From the NCBI RefSeq assembly GCF_003711515.1, contig NW_021167086.1, positions 62,001 through 126,000 on the forward strand: a DNA stretch of 64,000 nucleotides, read 5' to 3'. Numbering within the stretch: position 1 is the first letter of the stretch; each line of letters opens with the position of its first letter. The notes below the pieces were generated by a model. The model was not told where the DNA came from, made no database searches, and saw only the letters and a list, made by a program, of their open reading frames with translations. This stretch comes from Sodiomyces alkalinus F11. Its lineage: Eukaryota; Ascomycota; Sordariomycetes; Glomerellales; Plectosphaerellaceae. Positions 12,201 to 22,780 of this stretch are shown in pieces. Position numbers and translations under genes: made by a program.

Positions 12201-12907
12201 TGCCTCGAGACAGTACCTGCGAATTCTGGCACTCTGAAGAAAGCCGGCGACGCGTGCGGTGCGTCTCCACAGCTCTGCGTCGGAAGGGTCTCGGTCGAGA
12301 GCGGCGGTAAAATCGGCCAGGGCGGTCTCGGCTTGTTTCCGTACCTCGTCCGTCTGAAAGAAGTCGTTGGAAGAGACGGGAATTCTGCGCGCTTTGTTCT
12401 TTATCCGGTCGAGGACGAATTGTCCGTGGTTCTTGTGTGCCAGGAAAAGAGCTTGCGGCAAGGTGCTGTCTGCGCCGTCCACTTCTCCGGATTGAACATC
12501 GACTCCCGCAACGAAGCCATCGGGGGTAAGTGGACCTGGCTGCTGCTCGGCACGCTCGTACTCGGTGGCTGCTTCTGGGTAATGGAATATCTCGGATTTG
12601 AACAGGTCGTCATAGGCGTCGGCAGCTTCGTCAAAGAATCTGGGACCCTGCGCATGGAGTTTAAGCGCCGTTTGGAAGCGCTTCAAGGCTTCGTCAATCT
12701 ATTTCTCGGGTCAGTGGGAAGTCGCAGGATATTATTTGGTCCACCAGGACAAAATATTTACGTGAATTTGGCGGGTGTTATCGATTTCATCGTCGATGTT
12801 TTCTTCGGGTTCAAGATTGATGGCTTGGAATGTCGGCTGCGAAGAGAACTGAGTTATTAGCAGATGTCCCTAATAAAGAACGAAGAAAGATAGGCCGGAC
12901 GCACCAT
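6266..12907 (-). CDS. hir3: Hir3/CABIN1-like subunit of the HIR histone chaperone complex
   Basis: Hir3 is the large TPR-type scaffold of the HIR complex, which deposits H3-H4 outside S phase and represses histone genes. Four exons on the minus strand: 12907-12905 (the ATG alone), 12836-12762, 12698-8728 and 8663-6266, giving about 2148 aa. The N-terminus reads [17 protein letters not shown] followed by [18 protein letters not shown], the conserved fungal Hir3 opening, then TPR-like helices through most of exon 3. A basic cluster (KRSKRIRRR near residue 414) and a second conserved block, [17 protein letters not shown] (about 1745-1765), could act as nuclear signals. From about residue 1797 the tail is extremely acidic, with a poly-D run, several poly-E runs and six SGEEA repeats, fitting a histone-binding role. 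Splicing of the last intron (GTGAGT donor, GCTAAC branch, ACACAG acceptor) is clear and joins DWR to NAFMISK. The ATG-only first exon is inferred from the GTGCGT donor directly after it and the good downstream acceptor. Confidence 0.9.
6414..6570 (-). repeat. In-frame minisatellites in the acidic tail of HIR3
   Basis: Two adjacent tandem arrays inside the HIR3 coding frame. About 6414-6478 holds an 18-bp unit (three near-identical copies) encoding AEGEDE; about 6479-6566 holds a 15-bp unit (five to six copies, one base differing in one copy) encoding SGEEA. Units are multiples of three, so copy changes keep the frame. Repeat identity at the DNA level suggests recent expansion. Confidence 0.85.
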
Positions 12908-13690
12908 TGTGAAAAATTGAACGAGATGTAGAAGAGTAAGGAGATGTATAGACTCTAGAAGAGACGCAAGTCGTGATATGGCAGACGCATTGGTAGGTAC
13001 TTTCGCCGAGAAGCAGGTGGTTTGGATTTGATTTGTAGAAGTATTACAGAGTACCTAAGGTAGCAACTTCTTCGCGTCGCGTAATTACTTCATACGAGCT
13101 TCTGGTACCGGCAGCAGGGATAAGGTACCGAGTACGTGCAGGTACCGATACTCCGGACATCCGTACCTGCCCATCGGGTCAAAGGTGAAGCGGACCCCAC
13201 CCTGTCATGATAGCTGAAGGTGGCTTGACTGGAGAATCTGTGGCGTGCTGGGTACCTTGGGCAAAGTGTGGCTTCGCAAGGCTGACAACCCCGTTTCGTC
13301 CACCACTGACGTGGATGCTCGCCTTTGGTCTGTGCGGTCCCGTGTCCTCGTACCTCGTACCTCGTACCTCCTCCAGAGCCCATAGCTCCCCTCGACGACA
13401 AATCAGCAGCGTGTCTTTGTCTGCACGGAACTGTTACTTCTTATTCTCTTCCATAATACCTAACCACCAACTGCCACAACGATTTGAACACAAATCCGGG
13501 CTTTCACCACCCGTCAACTCCTTGTCTCCTCTCGGGGCGAGCACTCTCCTTTCAATTGAATCTTTCGCTTGTTGCACGGGTTCTCAATCACAGCCGGGCG
13601 CAGCATCAACTTCCCCCTTGTCCAAAGACTTTGGGATCCCGCCCCCCCCTTCTACCGGAGGTCAGATAGCTGCTGACCTGGCTGCCCAAC
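12908..13690. promoter_or_regulatory. Shared divergent promoter of HIR3 and BUD7
   Basis: 783 bp between two divergently transcribed starts. It is dense in GGTACC/GTACCT words: near 13103, 13125, 13140, 13165, 13250 and a triple CTCGTAC run at about 13347-13370. The right half also contains short upstream frames before the BUD7 ATG. No motif was tested statistically, so a regulatory meaning for the GTACC words is inference. Confidence 0.5.
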
Positions 13691-16242
13691 ATGGTTGCTC
13701 CAGCTATTCCCGAGTGCGTTTGAGCTTGTCCAAGTCCTTTGTCGTTCGGGCTAAGCTAACAGACCCTCCCCTTTTTTTTCTTTTTTTTTTTTTCTTCAGG
13801 CTCACGGAGGATGTCATTCACGAGTCGATTGATGCGCGAACCGATTCCTTAATTTCCTTGCGCGAACTCGGTCCTCCCGACCTGGTGCATCTTCTGAAGC
13901 AATCCGTCAGGACCCCTGCGAAACAAGTACGCCGTCCCTCCGTCTTCTATAGCTATACCTAGCGGGACCTGCTAACACCGCTCTGCCCCCCATAGATCGG
14001 AGTGTATCACCACATCACCGGTGTCGATGCCTCGTCCTCCGCCAGCCTTGCCGCTTTCATCAACACACTGACGAATCGAGAACATGGACCCTCGGCGCAA
14101 AACAAGGTAGTGGAGGGGCTATACTGGTGAGTCCACCCGACCACCTTGACGACCTTTTTTCTGAGGGGATTGTTGCCCCGTGCCTGACCCCCCGTCGCAG
14201 CTGCTACAACGCCTTTTCCCGACTCGATATGCGTGTCCATGTGACGATTCCCGGTTCGGTCGAGAGCTACTGCGTAGACGAACGAGGCGACAGGCGCAAA
14301 GCCACCGACGAGTTGTGGCTCGAGACCTACCTCTGCAGTGTCATTAGGGCCTACTCGTATGCGGACGATGGCAGCGGCGAGACCATTCGCAAGATCATGG
14401 GCGTGCGCCGGTTCAACCCTGTCACTAACACGGAGACGGAGCATCGGTTCCTTAATGCCGCCGAGCAGCTTTTTTTCAGAGGTATTTCACGACAAAGAAA
14501 ATAACAACCTCCTCCCCCCCTCTCCCCCACCCCCCTGATCCTCCTCCGGGGACAGCCTGGGGCCTGGCGTCATGCTCACACATCTCTATTTAGGCTGGCA
14601 ACTGGGCTCCGACTCGGTCGTCCAAGTACCAAACAACGTCTCGAATCATCTCACTGCCGGCTTGCTCAGCTACTTCGAGACTACGGGGCGCTACGCATCG
14701 GGTATCAACCTTTTCGAAAAACTCCGCACGCAGAACATCGAGGTTTCCTCTCTCCTGGCCAAGCTTCTGTTCATGGGTAACGAGGAGGTCAAGGGCGTCA
14801 GAGTCCTGCATGAAGCCCTCAAGGAACTGCCCATGGACTACGTCATGCTCGACACCCAGGCCGAGTTCCTCCTCAAGAAGGCCCAGACCGCCGACTCCCC
14901 AGAGCTCAAGGACGAGTGTCTCCGCATGGCGCTGGCATGCGCCGACCGCAGCACCGTCGCCGCCCCTAGCGAATTCGGCACCTGGGCCCGGCTTGCCCAG
15001 GTGTACGTCGCCATGGAGGACTGGGAGAACGCGCTGACCATCTTGAACTCGTGCCCCATGTTCACCTACCAGGACAAGGACACGCCCCAGATGCCCGAGC
15101 CGAGAGAGATCCACCTACCGACCTTGCCGGAGACGCGACTGGACGAGATCGACAGCGAGCCCGAGTCCAGGTACTCGGAGCAGGTGGACCCCAACCTCTT
15201 GAACCTCCGCGCCGCCACGTACAAGGGCACTTTCAAGCAGGCATACTGCATCCTCACCGAGATGGCGCGCAAGATTGGATGGGACCAGCTGCTCAGGATC
15301 CGCAGCACCGTTTTCGTCATGGAAGACGAGTATCGCACCGAGAAGCAGGAGACCACCGGCCAGTCGGGTCCGACCAACCGCACGGCTAGTACCGACGGAC
15401 TGCGCGGGACACCGGATCCCACTACGAATGGAGACCAGACAGATGAAGAGGACGGTGCTGTAGCAGGGGAAGCCAAGTCCGCTGAGGGTGATGCGGCGGC
15501 TGTGAACGGGGACGCGGAGGCGGAGGTGGAGGCCGGCGGACCTACATCGGTGGAGAAGCCATCGCACACGATAGATCCCGGCGAGGTCAAGTCTGATGCC
15601 GAGAACGTAAGGGCCCCTTTGTCCTTTTTTTTTCTTTTTCTTTTTTCCCTTTTCCCCCTTTTTTTCTTCTTTTTCTTGCTAACAATCAACGTGTACTAGG
15701 GCAACCAGAGCGATGAGCATCTATCGAAATTGAACAACAAGCGGCTCTGCGAAAGGTGGCTGGACAGCCTCTTCATGGTCCTGTACGAGGACCTGCGGGT
15801 CTACACGATCTGGAGGACGCAGATGGCGCAGTACAAGGCGCAGGCGATGCAGTACCGCAAGTCGCCGGAGGAGTGGGAGATCCTCGGGGCGCTGGCGGAG
15901 CGGCTGCAGCACACGGACGAGGCGCTCGAGGCGTACCGTTCCTGCCTGGCGCTGCGGTTCAGCCCGAAAGCGCTGACGAGCATCCTCCGCCACTACGAGA
16001 GGTCGAAGAGCACGCGCGACACGGTGGCTGCGGTCATCAGGTTGGTGACGTGGCAGTACCGGTGGTACTCGGAGTTCTCGCCGGAACTGCTCCACGTGAT
16101 CCGGTCGTTGATCGAGGACGAAGGGGCGGTCAAGGTCCGGAGCATCATTCAGGCCACCAGCTTGCCGCAGAACGTTGTCGACTTGACGCATCACTATGCC
16201 GCCCTCTGCGCAACGTTTCGGAGCAGCGGGACGGATGGTTAG
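13691..16242 (+). CDS. bud7: ChAPs-family exomer subunit (Bud7/Bch1 type)
   Basis: ChAPs proteins bind Chs5 and Arf1 to form the exomer coat, which carries selected cargo such as chitin synthase from the trans-Golgi to the plasma membrane. Six exons: 13691-13713, 13800-13926, 13996-14126, 14201-14481, 14594-15606, 15700-16242; introns 69-112 bp, two with long T-tracts before the acceptor. The product is about 705 aa, close to the yeast paralogues. Recognisable blocks: LRELGPPDLVHLLK near residues 27-40, GVYHHITGVD, the DELWLETYLCSV and RAYSYADDG region, FFRGWQLGSDSVVQVPNN across the fourth splice, then TPR-like repeats (LLAKLLFMGNEEVKGVRVL, WARLAQVYVAMEDWENAL). A poorly conserved acidic, Ser/Thr/Ala-rich insert lies at about residues 437-525, ending at the fifth intron; exon 6 carries the conserved end (RWLDSLFMVLYEDLR). 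All six exons join without a frame problem. Confidence 0.93.
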
Positions 16243-16840
16243 GTTTTGCGTGGACCCATCATCGGTTGACGGGATGGTGAAATAGGAAATAGAACGCGGA
16301 GCACAAGATGAGAAGACCAATGTCAAGACGACGTGGGGAGTGTCTTCTTGTTTCTGTTAGAAACGGCGGCGGATAGGGAGTCTGACAAGGTATTCCTCGC
16401 CAGCGCCCTCCTTCAACGAGGGAACGTAATATCTATATACGCATACGCCCACACTTCCCGAGATGGCCTAAATAGGTAGCCTAGTCAAGTTATATAATCT
16501 TTCTATTATTATTCACATGCTTATCTGAAAGTACGTGGGCTTTTCAAGGCGACGGGTAAAATGGACGAATAATAGACCACCTACGGGTCAATAACGGCAA
16601 CATGCCGGTGCTGATAACTAAGTACATGCAGAATGAATGATTAGTATTTGTATACCAAGGAGTTTCTGCCAAATTCCTAGGTTTGACAAGCCCCTGGGGA
16701 GTTTGGATCTTGCTATTATAGCGGCAGACGTCTGGCGTTGCGCCGACATGCCCCATGGCATGTAAAGGACCTCGGATCCTTATATCTAGAAGAAGGCCCG
16801 CCAAGAAGGGTCCACTGGTAATTGGTAACGACTCGCTCAC
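16243..16840. other. Convergent intergenic region between BUD7 and the CK1 gene
   Basis: Contains the two 3' flanks. It is more AT-rich than the gene block but still has ordinary CpA/TpG content, so the RIP-affected zone has not begun. I see no gene here. Confidence 0.4.
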
Positions 16841-18102
16841 TTAATGTGCTTCTCCGACCTCTTTCGTTTGGGAGCTCATATCTGCGAAATCTGCGTCCGG
16901 GTCTGGGTGACGAATCTGCGTTGATGGCGCCGTGTGATTGACCTTGGTCTGCATCTCGTCGAACAGCTTTGGGGTCCAATCGAAGACGTTATCATATTCG
17001 AAGCCCTGTTCTCGGAAAAGACGGCTAAAAAGGGTGCGGAGGTACGGGTAGTCCGGCTTGTCGTCGAAAGCCAGACCCCGGGTGTAGTTGATGTAGGTGG
17101 CGAATTCTCCGGGGAGGAAGCCGTCGCAGAGCGCTTCGCCTGACAGGCTTTCCTTCATGTCCTTGATCCGCATGTTCCTCTCGTACTGCGTGGCAACCTG
17201 CAGGCCCTGCCATGGCAGCGAGCCGCGGGCGAAATAGACGAAAATATATCCAAGGGATTCCAGGTCGTCGCCCCAGGACTGCTCTACACACCGGTCGCGG
17301 CGTCTTAGCGAGGTGACAACTGGGCCTTTTCTCTTTTACAACCAAACAAACAAAACAGGGAAAAAACAGGAAGAAAAAACCTACCGCGGCCATTGTGATT
17401 GCTAATGCTCGCGTACCGCCTCGTGCCGCCCAATGGGAGGCCTTCGACATCCCTGTGATACTCGGCGTCACTAAACTCCTTGGCGAGGCCGAAATCAATG
17501 ATGTAAAGCGTGTTTCCCTGCTTCCCAACCCCCAGCAGACAGTTGTCCGGCTTGATATCACGATGGAGGAAGCCCTTCGAATGAACATATTCGATGCGGG
17601 AGAGGGCCTGGTCGGCGATGAGGAGGATGGTCTTGAGCGAGAACCTCCGGCCGCAGTAGTTGAAGAGATCCTCGAGCGACGGGCCGAGGGCGTCGAGGAT
17701 CAGTATGTAGAAGTCGCCCTCGTCACCAAACCAGTGTATGCGTGGGATTCCGACCCCGCCCTCCAACGCCTCGTAGGTCTCCTTCTCGCCTTGAGGCATG
17801 TCCGGGCCAGCTCGGACATGTGTGAGCTTTATGGCGACCTCCTCGCCCGATTAAAGATCAGTCCCTATCCCTCGGGGTGTTAGCGAGGGGCTCTGGAGGC
17901 TGGCAGAGGCGAGACAAATGCCGTACCGGAATAGACGAGGCCGAAGCCTCCTGCACCAATCTTGTGATCAACGCGGTACCTGTCGGCGATGAGAATGTCC
18001 TGGAGGGGTGTGTGAGCGGTTTTTTATTTTCTTTTATTTTTCTTCTTCTTCTCCTTCTCTTTCTCCTGTTTCACTAGAGGGGTCATAGATCAGTACCTTC
18101 AT
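16841..18102 (-). pseudogene. Casein kinase I-family protein kinase, interrupted by one in-frame stop
   Basis: Four exons on the minus strand by homology and splice signals: 18102-18097, 17999-17927, 17864-17385, 17283-16841; the conceptual length is 333 codons. The fold is unmistakably CK1: GAGGFGLVYSG loop (codons 16-26), VAIKL with the catalytic lysine at codon 39, HRDIKPDN at 127-134, DFGLAKEF at 150, GGTRRYASI in place of the usual GTARYASI, then DDLESLGY, RGSLPWQGL, RGLAFDDKPDYPYL and FDWTPKLF. Codon 31 is TAA (17853-17851), between the glycine loop and the lysine, where relatives have an ordinary residue; no alternative acceptor in the right phase removes it. A CAA-to-TAA change (C to T in a CpA context) would explain it. 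Everything else is open, so this is a very young null allele, a read-through case or a sequencing error. The activation segment is shorter than in Hhp1-type CK1, suggesting a divergent paralogue. Confidence 0.7.
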
Positions 18103-18530
18103 GGTGAGATGGCAGGTGAAGTTGCAAAGTGAAGGGTGCAACCAAAACCAAGGGAAAGTGTTGAACTATATACCTCAAGAAGTACCTACACATTAGAGGA
18201 TTCTCTTTTAGTGTAGTAGTACGTTTTTGAGTGTGACAGTTATAAGCCCGGGAGGAATACGCTAGTGTATTCCTGGAACTTCCCCTGCTAAGACCACCCG
18301 TTCGAAACCTAGCCGAGGAGATACCTTAAATAAGCTTTAGTGCCCTAGGAGACCGCTTATACAAAACAAGCCGTGTCGATATAAGTGTGTTTTTAGTCAG
18401 CCTTTAAGCACAAAGATCGTCCTTATACAGGTTAGGGGGTATATTAAACTATATACCTTAAGAAGTATCTATATATTAGAGGATTCTCTTTCAGTGTAGT
18501 AGTACGTTTTTAAGTGTGATAGAAAGTATC
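18103..18530. repeat. Border of the RIP-mutated block: two direct copies of a ~70-bp sequence
   Basis: A ~70-bp sequence at about 18163-18232 recurs at about 18446-18517 in the same orientation. Copies differ almost only by C/T and G/A changes; the left copy keeps most CpA/TpG and the right copy has lost most of them, although one site goes the other way. Between them (about 18245-18330) is a tRNA-like stretch with GTTCGAAACC, matching a pol III B box, and a weaker A-box-like GCTAGTGTATTCC. This could be a SINE-type remnant or a solo fragment of a larger element. The first ~100 bp also hold the CK1 promoter. Confidence 0.45.
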
Positions 18531-19275
18531 TAAGAATACACTAACGCTGGCCCGCTTTAAAGTCCGGTACTTTTAGTAGCCTAGCGTTTATACTATCGGA
18601 TAGGCCGTAAGATACGGTTACGTAATAGGCACGGATTTAACTAAAGGATTATAATCTTAGTTATCCGGGTGGACACCTACAGAATCTTCACTATATAAAT
18701 TACGGTGGCAGGAGTTCCCTAACGGTCCAGGATTTTAATTAAGTTACACACACAAATCTACAGATATACAAGCCTTAATTAAATCGACCGATAAACTGCC
18801 CTATTACTATTCTTCTATATTATTAGTACGGTTACGCTGTATCTAATAATTAAGAGTCTTATATACTATCGATATTATCCCTTTTACCTCTCGAACTACC
18901 GATTAAGAGCTATTTAAGCCGAGCCGGTGTAGCGAACCTTTTACCGAATCCTTTACGGCTTAAAGAAGCTAACCGATAATTAAGATCACGGTTCTATAAG
19001 ATATCCGGGGTTAATACTATATAAAATTATACCTAAAGCGACTAGACGTTCTGGAAACGAAGTGATAATACGACGGCTATAGCCTATAGCGTCCGGAACT
19101 AATTTACTAACCTTAAAGATAATCCCCTTTTCTATAAAAACCCGGCCTTAGAGCCTTACCCTGATTTCGATAACCTTATAACCCTTATTCTATTAACCGC
19201 GCCGCCTACCAGAACGGCCGCGTATAACATTAACAATACTACCCTTCTTCTAACCACTATACCGCCCTCCGCGCT

Positions 19276-19460
19276 AGATCTAACGACTGCCGGAACAAGG
19301 ATACCCTCGTGGCAGATCTAACGGTTACCGGAACGGCCGCGTATACCCTTAACTACGTTAACGGTTTACCTGCTTCCTATAGCAGATCTAACCACCGCCG
19401 GAAAGGCCACTGGACGAGGATGCCTTAGTGGCAGATCTGACGGTTGCCGGAACGGCCACC
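19276..19460. repeat. Four imperfect copies of an AGATCTAACGG-TTGCCGGAACGGCC unit
   Basis: Copies start near 19276, 19314, 19384 and 19434. They form two pairs, so the true unit is a higher-order repeat of about 108-120 bp. CGG/CCG-rich cores survive, as expected where RIP attacks CpA but leaves CpG. Confidence 0.6.
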
Positions 19461-20604
19461 TACAAGGTTAAATAATAACCGAAGAACACGGTATATATGC
19501 CGAAGATAAGTCACGACCTTGGAAGAAGACTGGTATATATTCCCTGAATAGCCTACTCCAGAGTGGGCTTAAGGAATCCTTTTAAGTCCGTAGGTCGAAC
19601 GGCTACTTATCCAGACCCGAAACTGATGACCGCAAGACTGCTTTGGAGGACCTATTTTAATAGCTATTTAAGAGTGGCCGCCTAACCTATTCGGAGGCCG
19701 GTATATAGTAACTGCGTGGTCGCCGGCAGCACGGCGTTGCTAATCCACTACCGTCTACGAGTAGAGGGATCTACCCTATAAGCTAAGTTATCTCCACGAT
19801 TAAACCGTTATATATCTACGTGCTTTTAACGATACTAACCACTCTGCGACTACGGCCGCAGAACGGTTAGATATCCTCTGAAAGCCATATATAGCTCCTG
19901 TCTACGGTGGATTATACCGATCCTTTTCCGATTTTATAACCACGTACGGCTCCTGCCTACGTTAGATTATACCGATCTTTCCGATTTTATAATTATAAAC
20001 CGAGGGCATTAGATATCTACGCCGCTATACGGGAGTTCCTACAGTGGTTGCTTTAAGTGGTAGCCCTGACCGTAACGAATATACCCGCGAGAGTGATATT
20101 AAGCTAATACAATCCTACGAGAAAGCAGGCGTTATTTAAAGGACTTGTTTATCCGGCTGGCGTACTCCACGCTAGACACTCCTGTTTAACAAATATACTC
20201 TTAGGTTCTCTTTTAAACCGATGCCTTCCCCCCGGGGATTGCGGTCTATAATGCTTAGCAGTAAAGGGGTGGAGTAAGGCCGTTTTGCAGAGGCATAAGC
20301 TAATAAGCCCCCCCCCTTACACAACTGCTTATTCTGAACTTATTCCACTTACCTACGCCCTGTATTTATATATAAATCTATGCTTATTAGCCTTATATAT
20401 TATTGCTATATAGACTCGAGTACTTAGTGTTTTTTTGCGACGTCTACCGGCACCGTTTTTCGGCCCTTCCGGTGGTTCTGGAGATAGCCACGATAAGCGG
20501 TCTTCTATCTATTCCCGGGAACCGGGTACCGGGTGGCCGGATTACGAAGAGCTTCCGGCCGGCGTTAAATGCTGATATCCAGTGGTTGTCTCTAGGCAGG
20601 GCGC

Positions 20605-20820
20605 GCGCTCTTTTATTTATAGAAGCCCTGTAGCCGTAACTACAGGGTATCGCAGCACCGTATCACTAGCTTCTTTTCCAGTTTCTTTACTAGCTATCTC
20701 CTTACCGAAGTAGTCGCGCTCCTTTATTTATAGGAGCCATATAGCCGTAACTATAGGGGCATCGTAGCACCGTGTTCCTCTATCTATAAGGAACCCTATA
20801 GCCGTAATCGTAGAGATATC
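20605..20820. repeat. Three partial tandem copies around TATTTATA-GGAGCC-TAGCCGTAAC
   Basis: Copy starts near 20605, 20716 and about 20777; each carries TAGCCGTAA(C/T) followed within 20 bp by a TATCGCAGCACCG-like word (degenerate in the third). Spacing is irregular (about 111 and 60 bp), so this is a decayed array, not a clean tandem repeat. Confidence 0.5.
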
Positions 20821-21049
20821 ACGATTTCCTAATATCACGACTACTATCCGCGCTATAACCGACGGCGGGGTTTGTTCCTGGTGGAGCGGGAAGCTATGGA
20901 CTAGGGGCTATAGACGTTGATTAGGCGCCACGCTAGCTAAATTATATAGTTCGTGTCCTAACTCTTATTTATCTGGACTCGAGATAGCCTTCTCTACCCC
21001 TTACGGAAGGGCGACGCAGACGTAACCTCGGCGACGATACTAAGAAAAG

Positions 21050-22520
21050 AGACCCGGGAGGGTTTAGTCCCGGCGAGGCTTGAAGGCCTTAATCTTATCT
21101 GCTATAGTCTTAGCTTTCTTATTTCTTAGCCACCTTAGGTAATAGTAGCCTGTGTATTACTCGATCTAATGAATAGTATGTCTATAGCCCCCGAAGGCTA
21201 TTGGTTTAATCTTAATTAGGTCTATATAGAAGTCTCCTAGGGTTAATAGTATAGCTGGCTTTTCTCGCGATAGTTACTCCTTAGATTTAGCTAAATAGCA
21301 GGCCTTATAATAGTATGCTTCTACTTAGGCAGGATTAAACTGGATACCTATACCTTTATAGGCTTTAACGATCTTAGCCTTACTAATATAACCTAGTCTT
21401 TTATATCACACGCCAAAGTCGGCTTTAAGATGCTTTATTATGATTATAGCGTAGGCGAGAGTGTTTTCTATTTTATATTCTCTATCTATATCCACTTAGA
21501 TAACGGCTATATCCTTCTTCTAGTCGATCTTAGCGAGTTATTAACCTATTTTCTTAGCGAAGAGGGTCTCTTGTTTATTACTATAACGGATCCCTTAGCT
21601 ACAGAGGTATCCTAATAAGATAAGGTTCACGGGTGCTTAGGGATAATACTAAATCTGGTCTATCGTCTATTTATAGATTTAATCTATAAGGTCTTTAGTC
21701 TTGAAGAATACTAAGCCTATACCTAACGGTCGAGATCTATTACTATCTACGACCCTTATATAGGGAAGGTCGTCTTTTAGGGTGTACGTCTTAAACCACT
21801 TAAGATCGTTAAAGGTGCTGACTTAATAGCCCGAGTCCTAGACTAGATTATTATAAGCTATTATAGTGGGTTAGACTACTATAATAAGGAGAGCATTATA
21901 AAAGGATTATTAATTAAAGGCTAAGCCTTTAGACTTAACTTAGACCCCTCCTATATCCTCGGACTTAGCTTCCGTGGGTTTATTATTATCGGATTTATCC
22001 TTTTAGCGGTGCTATACGTACTTGCCTGTTTTCTTATATTCCTCGTTCTTCTTTTAGAAGGCTTTTCTTCTATATTCGGGGGCTTTATTTAGGTGGATAA
22101 TAAAGTACTAGCTTTTTAGATATCTGCCGTTACACGCCTCGCACTTAGAAGGGTCTTAGTCTTAGTCCTTATCCTTATTAGGCTACGGCTTAATCACGGT
22201 GTTATTTAATATCTTAAAGTCCTCGGACTTAGCCTTTAGATATAGGTTATCGAGTAGGGTTCTTAAATTAATAGTCTTTTTACTTATATATCGTTCCGTG
22301 AGTGCCGAATACTTACTTTTAATAGCTATAAGGATTATATAGACGTCTTTCTTATTATTAATTAATCCAATTTAGTCGTCTAGTTATTTCCTGATGGCGT
22401 ATATCCTCTATAGGTAAATAGAGGTTAATCTAAATTCCTTGATTTTTATAGTATTCTATTCCTGTACTAAGGCTATTATAGCTTCTTCTAATACACGGGG
22501 AATTATATCCTTTATATTAT
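21050..22520 (-). mobile_element. Ty1/copia retrotransposon fragment (gag end to integrase), RIP-mutated
   Basis: Read on the minus strand and ignoring TAA/TAG, the order is gag, a zinc-knuckle-like CEACNGRYLKS region (about 22080-22150), then RLGHISKAKIVKAYKG and YYKACYLAKSK (about 21260-21400), which is the GAG-pre-integrase His/Cys box, then GDFYIDLIKIKPIAFGGYRHTIH, the start of the integrase core (about 21150-21240). Gag before integrase directly, without reverse transcriptase in between, is the copia order. The reverse transcriptase and RNase H expected to the left were not found, so the copy is truncated or too decayed. No LTR was recognised. Confidence 0.75.
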
Positions 22521-22780
22521 AGGCTATGGCCCGCGGAATAGTCCCCGGCAGTGGCCGGGACTAAGGAGCACGGACCTCTTAGTAAGGCCCGTGCGATTCT
22601 ATATATACTTAGCCGCCTACACACCGCGCAGACTTTTCCTTTCCTCCTTTCCTTCCTTAATTCGAATAATCTATATTTTCGGCCTTAATACGTGAATAAC
22701 TTTTAATAAGCCATTATATATTCGAACTTATAAGATTATAAGCTTTAATGCTTATATAGAAGGAGGTCCCGGTCACTTCG
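22520..22780 (+). promoter_or_regulatory. Candidate 5' LTR / promoter of gypsy element A
   Basis: Just ahead of the element A gag region is a GC-richer block (about 22528-22600), a TATA-like CTATATATACT near 22597, then a C/T-rich stretch with TTTCCTTTCCTCC, an arrangement typical of a fungal retrotransposon promoter. I could not find a matching copy at the far end of the element, so the LTR call is unproven. Confidence 0.3.

Larger units (their letters stand above)
18531..21050. repeat. Unassigned RIP-mutated repeat DNA
   Basis: AT-shifted sequence without a sustained open frame on either strand. It contains two local repeat arrays described separately (about 19276-19460 and 20605-20820). 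It could be the distal part of the copia element to its right, but I could not find a reverse transcriptase YVDD box or RNase H here, so I leave it unassigned. A segment near 20430-20640 is GC-richer than its surroundings. Confidence 0.4.

Noticed and set aside
11605..12237. 210-codon plus-strand frame opposite HIR3
   Set aside because: Antisense shadow of a conserved exon.
17840..17926. An alternative CK1 intron ending at GGGCGAG (about 17844) that would remove the stop
   Set aside because: With the normal donor it puts the kinase out of frame; with a GTCTCG donor it would need a poor GAG acceptor and would delete conserved residues before VAIK.
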